A stretch of DNA of 13,688 nt. It comes from a bacterium. GTDB taxonomy: Bacteria > Ratteibacteria > UBA8468 > B48-G9 > JAFGKM01. Where the stretch lies: assembly GCA_035371905.1 (NCBI GenBank), contig DAORXQ010000048.1, positions 1 to 13,688 of the forward strand. The letters run 5' to 3'. Shown one piece after another: positions 7,359-13,429 of this stretch. The notes under the pieces are model-generated. The model saw only the letters and a list, made by a program, of their open reading frames with translations, searched no databases and was not told the DNA's origin. A program made the position numbers and the translations under genes. How positions within the stretch are numbered: position 1 is the first letter of the stretch; each line of letters starts with the position of its first letter.

Positions 7359-8438
7359 ATGGAAAAAATTGCTTGTTTAATTTCTTTTTTAATTTCGTCT
7401 GCTGGTTATGTTATCAATCTTTCAATTCCTTTATATTTAATTTCAAAATTTTCTGCTTCTCCATTTATTCTTGGTATTGCTGGTTTTTTCGGAAATTTTG
7501 CTTATACAACTTTCACATATATTTTTCATAAGTTTAGATGGAGATTACATTTTCCGTGGTTTATAATTTCTTCTCTATTTATTTCTTTAAATTATTTTTT
7601 CCTTCCTTTTTGTCCACACTATAAATACATGTTCATACTGTTTTTCATAAACGGGATTTTTTACAGCAGATTCTGGCCTTCAATTCAATACATATTCAGT
7701 CAGAATTCAATTCATATAGATAGATACAATATTTCATGGTCAAGCGGAGTAATTTTTGGCATTTTTATTTCAGGATATCTTTTTAAAGTAAAAGATACTC
7801 TACCATTCTGGATGGGTTGTTTTTTTGCATTCATCGGTTTTTTATCTGGATTTATAAATTTCAAAAAATTTAAATTATTTTACAGGGATTTACCTGAGAA
7901 ATTTTATGAGAGAAAACCTCTTGATAAAGAAACGAAAAAAGTAATGCTTTTAAATTTTTCAAGTTTTTTTGCGATTGGAGGTTTTTTATTTGTTTTCCCT
8001 AAACTTGCAAATAACATAGGATATTCTTCAAATCTTATAAGTAATATCATAACTTTCCTTTTTTTAATCAGAACATCCATGTTTTATGTCTTCAGCAAAA
8101 TTAAGATAAGGACAACTGATAAAATATTATTTTTTAACTATCTTTTTATATGTCTTTCACTTATTGGAGCAGGTATTTCAAAAAATTTTCCTCTTCATTT
8201 AATATTTATCTCACTTCTTGGTTTTTGTTCCGCATATTCCTATAGATTGGGTCTTTTTACGGTTATTGAAAAAGGATTTTCAACAGAACTCAATGAATCA
8301 ATAATTGGAATAGGTTTATTTACAGGTCCTCTTATTGTTGGTATTTTAAGTCAAATTTTTGGAATATTTAATGGATTTATTTTTTCAGGCGTTCTTATTT
8401 TAATAATTTTTCTTTTTCAAAAATATCTAATAAAATAA
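7359..8438 (+). CDS. Major facilitator superfamily permease
   Basis: This inner-membrane protein of 359 residues is almost entirely hydrophobic helices, about 11-12 segments in two halves. The halves are separated by a charged cytoplasmic loop near the middle (KKFKLFYRDLPEKFYERKPLDKE, quoted in parts: KKFKLFYRDL and ERKPLDKE). Helix 1 is MEKIACLISFLISSAGYVIN and the next loop has SPFILGIAGFFGN, typical of MFS transporters of the poorly characterised YcaD/SoeE-like type. Substrate is unknown and could be efflux of a small molecule. It is short for the family (usual 390-420), and the exact helix count is an estimate. Just 4 nt separate it from the AEC permease. Confidence 0.8.
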   Translation: MEKIACLISFLISSAGYVINLSIPLYLISKFSASPFILGIAGFFGNFAYTTFTYIFHKFRWRLHFPWFIISSLFISLNYFFLPFCPHYKYMFILFFINGIFYSRFWPSIQYIFSQNSIHIDRYNISWSSGVIFGIFISGYLFKVKDTLPFWMGCFFAFIGFLSGFINFKKFKLFYRDLPEKFYERKPLDKETKKVMLLNFSSFFAIGGFLFVFPKLANNIGYSSNLISNIITFLFLIRTSMFYVFSKIKIRTTDKILFFNYLFICLSLIGAGISKNFPLHLIFISLLGFCSAYSYRLGLFTVIEKGFSTELNESIIGIGLFTGPLIVGILSQIFGIFNGFIFSGVLILIIFLFQKYLIK

Positions 8439-8442
8439 AAAA

Positions 8443-9378
8443 ATGCTTGTAATTAAAATTTTTTCGGTTTTTTTAATAATTATCGCAGGAATAATTGTCA
8501 GAAAAAAAGGACTTATTTCATCTTTGACAATCAAAGAAATGTCTGTAATTATAACAAAAGTTTTCTATCCCTCTCTTATATTCTCTTCATTTTTAAGAAA
8601 TTTTACATCAGAAGACATTATAAATAATTATATTCTGCCACTTGGAACAATTCTTATTATGTTTGTAGGTTACCTATACGGAATAATTTTTACAAAATTT
8701 ATTAGATTCAATAATGAAAAAGAAAAAAACACCTTTCACTTTCAATGTACAATAAATAATTACTCATTTTTGCCCTTACCCATTATCCTTTTTTTATATG
8801 GAGAAAAAGATATACCAAAACTTATACTTTCAACATTTGGTTCTGAAATTTCTGTCTGGACAATTGGAATTCTATCATTAACAGGAAACAGATTTGAAAA
8901 AAAAGCATTAAAGAATTTATTAAGTATCCCTATGATTTCAATAATTTTTTCTGTTATATTGATATTTTTAGAAAATGTAATAACTATAGAAAATCAAGTA
9001 ATTATTGAAAGTGGAAAATCAATTTTAAATGTTATAACCCTTCTGGGGAATGCTACCATACCTGTTGCTTTATTTATTGCAGGTGCAAAAATGGGAGAAA
9101 TTGAATTGAAGGACATTTTTATATTTAAATCATTGTTTCTTGCAATTTTAAGATTGATATTAATTCCTTTAACCTGTATCTTTTTATTCTATATTTTTTC
9201 TTTCCCCTATGAAATAAGAAGAGTTTTAATTGTTGTAACTATTATGCCATGCGCAATTGCAAGTATTGTTTTAAGTGAAGCATTTGAAGGTGATAGTAAA
9301 TTTGCAGCAGAAACAGTCCTTTTAACACATCTTTTTTCTCTTATAACTATTCCCCTTTTCCTCTATTTTTTTAAGTGA
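8443..9378 (+). CDS. AEC family (auxin efflux carrier-like) permease
   Basis: This inner-membrane transporter has 311 residues and about ten hydrophobic helices in two groups of five around a polar loop (GNRFEKKALKNLLS). Typical features include the N-terminal AGIIVRKKGLIS, a VFYPSLIFSSFLRN segment after helix 2, the middle LLGNATIPVALFIAGAKMG and the final MPCAIASIVLSEAFEGDSKFAAETV. Together these identify the family (malonate, malate and lysine carriers in characterised bacteria). It has no recognisable ribosome binding site and follows the MFS gene by 4 nt, so translation is probably coupled. The pair may move related substrates, but nothing in the sequence names them. Confidence 0.93.
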   Translation: MLVIKIFSVFLIIIAGIIVRKKGLISSLTIKEMSVIITKVFYPSLIFSSFLRNFTSEDIINNYILPLGTILIMFVGYLYGIIFTKFIRFNNEKEKNTFHFQCTINNYSFLPLPIILFLYGEKDIPKLILSTFGSEISVWTIGILSLTGNRFEKKALKNLLSIPMISIIFSVILIFLENVITIENQVIIESGKSILNVITLLGNATIPVALFIAGAKMGEIELKDIFIFKSLFLAILRLILIPLTCIFLFYIFSFPYEIRRVLIVVTIMPCAIASIVLSEAFEGDSKFAAETVLLTHLFSLITIPLFLYFFK

Positions 9379-9510
9379 GAAATTTTAAATGAAAAATATA
9401 TAATAAAAGTTTTTTAGGTTTCATTAATTCAGATAAATTTAGTATTTTCAGAGTTTTTATGTTTATCTTTTCTGCGTTAGTATTACCCAAGCATCAAAGA
9501 GAAAAACCAA
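9379..9510. other. Intergenic region between the AEC permease and tRNA-Ala
   Basis: No gene is seen. It holds two weak hairpins: 9388-9394 with 9419-9425 (AATGAAA/TTTCATT) and 9431-9437 with 9462-9468 (AGATAAA/TTTATCT), the second followed by a short T-rich stretch. Either could end the convergent transcripts, but both have long loops and neither is a convincing terminator. Confidence 0.4.
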
Positions 9511-9583
9511 TGGAGGATAAGGGATTTGAACCCTTGACCCCCAGACTGCCAGCCTGGTGCTCTCCCAACTGAGCTAATCCCCC
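9511..9583 (-). tRNA. tRNA-Ala (anticodon GGC)
   Basis: On the minus strand, 73 nt fold into a full cloverleaf. The acceptor GGGGGAT pairs with ATCCTCC (one G-T). The D arm is GCTC/GAGC with loop AGTTGGGA. The anticodon stem CCAGG/TCTGG encloses loop CTGGCAG, anticodon GGC. There is a 5-nt variable loop and a T arm AAGGG/CCCTT with loop TTCAAAT. The discriminator base is A. The 3' CCA is not encoded. It decodes GCC and GCU alanine codons. Confidence 0.97.
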
Positions 9584-9598
9584 ATTTTCAATAAATAA

Positions 9599-9627
9599 AT
9601 TATAAGGGTATCCCTTCAAAAAGTCAA
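9599..9627 (-). promoter_or_regulatory. Promoter of tRNA-Ala with an internal dyad
   Basis: On the minus strand, TTGACT (9622-9627), 17 nt, perfect TATAAT (9599-9604), ending 15 nt before the tRNA. The spacer contains AAGGG-TAT-CCCTT (9604-9616), a perfect 5-bp inverted repeat about a 3-nt centre. Confidence 0.8.
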
Positions 9628-9690
9628 CATTTAAAATTGCCTCATTAAAAAATAGGCCTCTAAATCCCTTGTCTTTCCTTCTTTCTCCAA

Positions 9691-9707
9691 GCCCACCTTA
9701 AAGGTGG
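9691..9707. repeat. 17-nt palindrome beside the CRISPR-like unit
   Basis: CCCACCTTAAAGGTGGG has two 8-nt perfectly complementary arms around a single A, and is GC-rich against an AT-rich background. It ends 2 nt before the first CRISPR repeat. No T run follows on either strand, so it is not a standard terminator. It might be a leader element, a protein-binding site or a remnant end of a hairpin-ended element such as IS200/IS605. Confidence 0.6.
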
Positions 9708-9709
9708 GA

Positions 9710-9807
9710 AATTAAATTCCTCTTTGGCAGATTGAAACTCTGAGTAAAGAAATCTTTTGCTAAATCTTGTAATTCTAGGTTTAAATTCCTCTTTGGCAGA
9801 TTGAAAC
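9710..9807 (+). CRISPR. Minimal CRISPR-like unit: two repeats, one spacer
   Basis: Two copies of a 27-nt sequence are identical: 9712-9738 and 9781-9807. Each starts TTAAATTCCTC and ends CAGATTGAAAC. If the repeat is extended to 29 nt with a GTTT start, as in the second copy (9779-9807), the first copy has two 5' mismatches. The spacer is then 40 nt (42 by the 27-nt definition). The ATTGAAAC end is the classic 8-nt crRNA 5' handle left by Cas6 in type I and III systems, which suggests + strand transcription. The repeat has no strong hairpin. No third repeat is seen in the flanks. A cas6 gene lies 1.8 kb away. With two copies it could also be a dispersed duplicated repeat, but length, spacing and handle favour CRISPR. 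Confidence 0.75.
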
Positions 9808-9810
9808 CCA

Positions 9811-9838
9811 ATTTTATCTTTTATTATTTCCAAAACAA
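9811..9838 (-). promoter_or_regulatory. Promoter-like sequence facing the CRISPR unit from the right
   Basis: On the minus strand, TTGTTT (9833-9838), 16 nt, TAAAAT (9811-9816). A start about 7 nt on would fall inside the second repeat. AT-rich chance matches are common, so this is weak evidence for leftward transcription. Confidence 0.25.
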
Positions 9839-9866
9839 AATCATTTTTTCCCCTATTTATATTTTA

Positions 9867-10523
9867 TCATATTGAATAATTTTTAACAAATTTTTCTACC
9901 TCTTTTTTAATAAACTTCTTTACTTGTTTCCATTCTATTTTTTCAATCATTCTTATTCTTTCTTTATCCTCTTTAACAGTTTTGTCAGCATCTTCAAAAT
10001 AAATAAGTCCTTTCAAAATCAAAAAAGTTGAATAGTTTAAATATTTTTCTTTAAGCCAATTAATAAGTTTTTTTATTCCAAAAATTTTCATTAAAAAATA
10101 TATATCAATAAAATCCCTGTAATTTCCCCTCTGAACAATAGAAATTATTTTCATTGCAGATATATCTTCTATTGATGCAACAAGTATATTTTCCATTTCC
10201 ACTGGTTTTCTTATAAGTTTGTAAGGGTAATAAAAAAAAGATAAATGTGTATTTTTAACAATTATTTCAAATGTATCTTCTGTGTCATTAACTATCTCAC
10301 CATTCTTAAAATAAACAGAAAGTGTTTTAAATTGTTGCTGTGAATAGAAGTCAAAATCAATAGATGTTCTATGGCCAAGATATAAAGCAAGCCCTGTTCC
10401 ATCAGCAAGATAAAAATTCATCTTTTTTGTAAATTTTAATTCCTTTAAAATTTCTTTTTGCTCCTTACTTAAAATTTCAGTGTGTATCGGATTTAATAAA
10501 GATTTCTCTAATTGCTCTTTCAT
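9867..10523 (-). CDS. AbiEii/AbiGii-type nucleotidyltransferase toxin B (last in operon)
   Basis: This putative toxin of 218 residues belongs to the DNA polymerase beta-like nucleotidyltransferase fold used by AbiEii and MenT, some of which inactivate tRNA by adding nucleotides. It starts KSLLNPIHTEILSKEQKEIL, then NFYLADGTGLALYLGHR and TSIDFDFYS. The metal-binding pair is D56 and D58. Later parts are SIEDISAMKIISIVQRGNYRDFIDIYFLM (118-146), quoted here as DISAMK and RGNYRDFIDIYF, typical of the family. The first glycine of the usual GGT nucleotide-binding turn is an aspartate (D41), which may weaken activity. It overlaps the small upstream gene by 47 nt. The C-terminus (VEKFVKNYSI) is basic. 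Toxicity is inferred. Confidence 0.85.
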   Translation of the reverse strand: MKEQLEKSLLNPIHTEILSKEQKEILKELKFTKKMNFYLADGTGLALYLGHRTSIDFDFYSQQQFKTLSVYFKNGEIVNDTEDTFEIIVKNTHLSFFYYPYKLIRKPVEMENILVASIEDISAMKIISIVQRGNYRDFIDIYFLMKIFGIKKLINWLKEKYLNYSTFLILKGLIYFEDADKTVKEDKERIRMIEKIEWKQVKKFIKKEVEKFVKNYSI

Positions 10524-10788
10524 ATTTATCTTTTCCGATTTTTACCCCAAATATTGCTAACCAGAAATTTAATGATTTTTTATTCCAGAACCCTCTTGAT
10601 GGATTTTTTAAAACAGAGACAATATCCTTTTTTTTATAATTCTTCAAAACCCAAAGTATTTCTTCATCTCCTCCGTGATTTAAAACATTTTCAATAATTA
10701 ATCTTTTGTCTCTCTTAAAAGAAATTTTATCAAGATTATAGCTTGAGAGCGAATTTTTTAATTTCTTTTTAATATAAGTATTTTCCAT
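10477..10788 (-). CDS. Small partner protein B, putative DUF6922-like antitoxin
   Basis: This protein of 103 residues is helical and basic. It contains IIENVLNHGGDEEILWVLKNYKKKDIVSVLKN (in parts: IIENVLNHGGDEEI and VLKNYKKKDIVSVL) and a C-terminal FWLAIFGV, which resembles the DUF6922-type proteins commonly encoded before AbiEii-like toxins. The partner A protein has a similar core (VLNYGNIEDIEEIYKKY and a final FWLKLW). It starts 4 nt after toxin A ends and overlaps toxin B by 47 nt, the order and coupling expected of antitoxin before toxin. Antitoxin role and family are inference from position and core motif; no helix-turn-helix is evident. Confidence 0.72.
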   Translation of the reverse strand: MENTYIKKKLKNSLSSYNLDKISFKRDKRLIIENVLNHGGDEEILWVLKNYKKKDIVSVLKNPSRGFWNKKSLNFWLAIFGVKIGKDKYERAIREIFIKSDTH

Positions 10789-10792
10789 AAAT

Positions 10793-11377
10793 TTAACTTT
10801 CTATCCCCCATCTTTTTTTTACTTCCTTTATTATTTTCAAAGTTTTAGTATCAGCATCGGGATAATCTTCTACTGAAAGTATTGCACCCAAATATATTTC
10901 AAAATTTTGTAAAGGGAATTTCTTTTCAAAATCTTTTTTAACTTTTTCTTTTTCCCATCCATATTTCTCATATAAAAATGCAAAATCAATTAAATCCTTC
11001 GTCTCAATTCTCCTTCCAGAGCAATAAATCTTATTGAGAAATATATCATAATCAGATACAATTTTTATCTTTTCATATTTTTCAATTAGATTTATATTTT
11101 TAAATGGGAAAAAGACAAATGAAGTTTTAATACCATCTATTATGAAATCAATATTATCAACAAATCTTTCTTCTTTTTCTGGATTAAAGATTTTTCTGAC
11201 TTTTGATGATAATCTCAAAAATGAAAACTCTTTTTCTGAAAGGAAATCAAGGTCTTCACTTATTCTATGATTATATTTAAACATTAAAACTGTTCCACCA
11301 GCAAGATAAAAATTTTTAAAGATTTTTTGGATTTCAACAGCAAGTTTTTTCATTTTTTCAATTTTTCCTCTTTCCAT
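10793..11377 (-). CDS. AbiEii-type nucleotidyltransferase toxin A
   Basis: This putative toxin of 194 residues has the same fold as toxin B but is only distantly related. It shows an intact NFYLAGGTVLMFKYNHRISE (GGT at 27-29), the metal dyad E41-D42-L-D44 in EDLDF, a FVFFPF strand, and SDYDIFLNKIYCSGRRIETKDLIDFAFLY, quoted in parts as DIFLNKIY and RRIETKDLIDFAFL (K116, D128, D131). These are the AbiEii/MenT landmarks. A start at the next ATG (11353) overlaps the upstream stop as ATGA and would give 186 residues beginning MKKLAVEIQKIF. That is a good alternative, since the eight residues lost precede the conserved part. Four nt separate it from partner B. Confidence 0.85.
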   Translation of the reverse strand: MERGKIEKMKKLAVEIQKIFKNFYLAGGTVLMFKYNHRISEDLDFLSEKEFSFLRLSSKVRKIFNPEKEERFVDNIDFIIDGIKTSFVFFPFKNINLIEKYEKIKIVSDYDIFLNKIYCSGRRIETKDLIDFAFLYEKYGWEKEKVKKDFEKKFPLQNFEIYLGAILSVEDYPDADTKTLKIIKEVKKRWGIES

Positions 11378-11628
11378 AGTTTTAGCCAGAATTTTATCCC
11401 TCTTTTTATTTCAGGGTATCTGAAAGCAATATCATATGTCTCTTCAGGATATTTTTTGTAAATTTCTTCTATATCTTCAATATTTCCATAATTTAAAACC
11501 CTCAAAATAAACTTTTCAAGAATAACCTCATTCTGACAGTCCCAGAAAAAAGATTTGTATTCAGGTGGGATAGGTACTTTCTGTTTATATTTAATTTTTA
11601 CTCTTTCTATTTTTCCTGAAGTTTTCAT
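11350..11628 (-). CDS. Small partner protein A, putative DUF6922-like antitoxin
   Basis: This protein of 92 residues contains PIPPEYKSFFWDCQNEV, then FILRVLNYGNIEDIEEIYKKY and FWLKLWKEEKLKK. The FFWD element followed by hydrophobic RVLNYG and a terminal tryptophan-rich helix is the pattern I associate with DUF6922-type proteins upstream of AbiEii-like toxins. It starts 2 nt after the cas6 stop and overlaps toxin A. The related partner B lies four genes down the same operon, so the two pairs look like an ancient duplication. Antitoxin function is inferred. Confidence 0.78.
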   Translation of the reverse strand: MKTSGKIERVKIKYKQKVPIPPEYKSFFWDCQNEVILEKFILRVLNYGNIEDIEEIYKKYPEETYDIAFRYPEIKRGIKFWLKLWKEEKLKK

Positions 11629-11630
11629 TT

Positions 11631-12374
11631 TTATATCTGTTTTACAATTTCAAGTAGCCCAAATCCCTGACCTGTCCTTACTCCAAATCCATAATCATAT
11701 AAAAATTGAAGTATCTCTGGTTCTCCTTTTAAACAAAAAATCCCCCTAAAGCCCCTTACATAACCATCATAATGTGGAACAACTGTATCGGAATTTGTTG
11801 CTTCTTCTGGAATTGAAAACTCAAGTTCAATTTTTTTCTCTATCCCTTTTATGTATTTAATTCTTTCTTCTGTTCTTTTTCTCAAAACATCTTTAAATCT
11901 CTCAATCTTATCTTTCTCAGGAATTATATACCAGTTTTTAAAATCTTTTGCTGAAACTTCAGGGTCTGTAAGAACTGAAATTCCAATTGTTTTAAATATA
12001 ACTTCATTTCCGATTATTTTTTTGTTTGGCAGAAGTTTAATATTGTTTAAATTAAACTTTTCTCCTTCAATCTCAATATAATCAAGTTTTTTTTCTTTTA
12101 ATAATAAAATTCCATTCCAGAAACTTGAAATTAAAGAAAAATCACCACTTGAAAAAATAAATGAAATATCCTTGCCAATTTTACCTTCTTTAAATTCTTC
12201 ACCAAAATAAGGAGAAAATACATACGGTTTTGCTTTTTTAGAGTTGAAAAGAGAAGAGTAGAGAAGTTTATCAGTATTTTCAAAAACTTTTTTTATGAAT
12301 GAGATGAAAAAACTTCTTATGTTTGAAGGAACTTTTACTTCTTTATTTGAAATGAATTGTATATAAAATCGCAT
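11631..12374 (-). CDS. cas6: Cas6-family CRISPR RNA endoribonuclease
   Basis: Cas6 cuts CRISPR precursor RNA within each repeat, 8 nt before the spacer. This 247-residue protein has the paired-RRM Cas6 layout: N-terminal MRFYIQFISNKEVKVPSNIR (1-20), KPYVFSPYFG at 49-58 (the KPFTFS element), and the C-terminal glycine-rich loop YGFGVRTGQGFGLLEI at 228-243. The FCLKGEPEILQFLYDYG segment precedes that loop, as in classic Cas6. No histidine is present in the N-terminal half, where the usual LH(e/d)xG catalytic histidine would be; LLYSSLF (37-43) stands there and the only histidine is H201. It is the first gene of the toxin-antitoxin operon, with 2 nt to the next gene. It is divergent from the PfkB gene. 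Sulfolobus-type Cas6 enzymes cleave without a histidine, so loss of activity is not certain. Confidence 0.9.
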   Translation of the reverse strand: MRFYIQFISNKEVKVPSNIRSFFISFIKKVFENTDKLLYSSLFNSKKAKPYVFSPYFGEEFKEGKIGKDISFIFSSGDFSLISSFWNGILLLKEKKLDYIEIEGEKFNLNNIKLLPNKKIIGNEVIFKTIGISVLTDPEVSAKDFKNWYIIPEKDKIERFKDVLRKRTEERIKYIKGIEKKIELEFSIPEEATNSDTVVPHYDGYVRGFRGIFCLKGEPEILQFLYDYGFGVRTGQGFGLLEIVKQI

Positions 12375-12396
12375 TTTTGGTTTCTGTTTAATATAT

Positions 12397-12425
12397 AATA
12401 TACCATAAAATTAAAAAATTTTCAA
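12397..12425 (-). promoter_or_regulatory. Promoter of the cas6/toxin-antitoxin operon
   Basis: On the minus strand, TTGAAA (12420-12425), 17 nt, TATATT (12397-12402). From the -10 to the ATG is 22 nt, giving a leader of about 15 nt without an evident Shine-Dalgarno sequence. It is the only strong promoter candidate upstream of the five-gene operon. Confidence 0.6.
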
Positions 12426-12473
12426 ATTTTTTCACTTCTATTTTGTATCAATATATGGTAAGATAATGGAAAA

Positions 12474-12480
12474 AAGGAGG
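12474..12480 (+). promoter_or_regulatory. Ribosome binding site of the PfkB gene
   Basis: AAGGAGG, 4 nt (CTGG), then ATG at 12485. The promoter is less clear: TAAGAT or GATAAT near 12459-12467 may be the -10, without a good -35. Confidence 0.8.
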
Positions 12481-12484
12481 CTGG

Positions 12485-13429
12485 ATGAAAGAGAGAGTTT
12501 TATGTCTTGGTATAATTGTTGGTGATTTTCTCGTAAAGCCAGTTGAAGATATGCCGGAAAGAGGAAAATTAACTCTTGTTGAAAAAACTGAATTACACAT
12601 AGGTGGTTGTGCTACAAATACTGGTATTGTTTTAAAAAAACTTGGTGTTGATGTTGCAATTGTTGGTAAAGTTGGAAATGATAATCTCGGTAAATTTATA
12701 ATAAATAAACTGAAAGAAGAAGGAATAAATACAGATTACATAAAAATTTCAGATAAATTTACAACTTCAGGAACTTCTGTTCTTGTTCATTCAGATGGTG
12801 AAAGGTCTTTTATTCATTCAATAGGTGCAAATGCTGATTTTGGTTTGGGGGATTTTGATTTCTCTTTACTAAAAAACTTTTCAATTTTACATATTGCAGG
12901 ACCATTTCTTATGCCAAAATTTTTAAAAAAAGGTCTTTCTGAAGTAATGAAAAAGGCAAAGGAAGAAGGACTTATTACCTGTCTTGATACTGTATGGGAT
13001 GCTTTTGGAAACTGGTTTAAAGGAATAGAAGATGCTCTCCCTTATATAGATTATTTATTTACAAGTTTTGAAGAAGCAAAGATGATTTCTAAAAAGGAAG
13101 ATAAAGAAGATATATGTGATTTTTTCCTTTTTCATAATGTGAAAAATGTGTGTTTAAAAATGGGTGAAAAGGGTTCATATATAGCAAATGAAAAAGAGAG
13201 TTATTATTTCCCTGCATTAAAAGTAAATGTGATTGATACTACAGGTGCAGGAGATGGATATGTTGCAGGGTTTATAAAGGGAATTACTGAAAAATTTGAA
13301 TTTAAAAAGTGCGGTCTTCTTGCCAATATTGTAGGTGCTAAAATAACAACAGCAATAGGAACAACTGCGGGTATTAAAAACTGGGAAGACCTTGTAAAAT
13401 TTGCGAAAGAATTCGGTTATGAAATTTAA
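12485..13429 (+). CDS. PfkB-family carbohydrate kinase
   Basis: This ribokinase-fold cytosolic kinase phosphorylates a sugar or nucleoside with ATP. The 314 residues have the N-terminal GIIVGDFLVKPV, the PfkB signature 1 region IGGCATNTGIVLKKLGVDVA (39-58), GDG-like turns GKVGNDNLGKF (61-71), and signature 2 DTTGAGDGYVAGF (251-263) with catalytic base D257. No signal peptide. The substrate cannot be read from sequence; ribose, fructose and adenosine are all phosphorylated in this family. Its first gene position and clear AAGGAGG suggest it heads an operon with the next gene, whose start lies 11 nt before this stop. GH130, far upstream, might feed the same sugar metabolism, but that is speculation. 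Confidence 0.95.
   Translation: MKERVLCLGIIVGDFLVKPVEDMPERGKLTLVEKTELHIGGCATNTGIVLKKLGVDVAIVGKVGNDNLGKFIINKLKEEGINTDYIKISDKFTTSGTSVLVHSDGERSFIHSIGANADFGLGDFDFSLLKNFSILHIAGPFLMPKFLKKGLSEVMKKAKEEGLITCLDTVWDAFGNWFKGIEDALPYIDYLFTSFEEAKMISKKEDKEDICDFFLFHNVKNVCLKMGEKGSYIANEKESYYFPALKVNVIDTTGAGDGYVAGFIKGITEKFEFKKCGLLANIVGAKITTAIGTTAGIKNWEDLVKFAKEFGYEI

Noticed and set aside
9511..9583. tRNA-Ala as an integration site for a genomic island carrying the cas6/toxin operon
   Set aside because: Islands usually enter at the tRNA 3' end, which here faces the AEC permease; the operon lies on the 5' side, and no integrase or duplicated 3' end is seen.
9630..9646. TTTAAAATTGCCTCATT resembling the start of the CRISPR repeat
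   Set aside because: It needs two insertions and one mismatch to align, the repeat's second half is absent and the spacing to the first repeat is wrong.
12023..12033. TTTGGCAGA within cas6, as in the CRISPR repeat
   Set aside because: A 9-nt match lying in coding sequence (LLPNKK region) with no further similarity.
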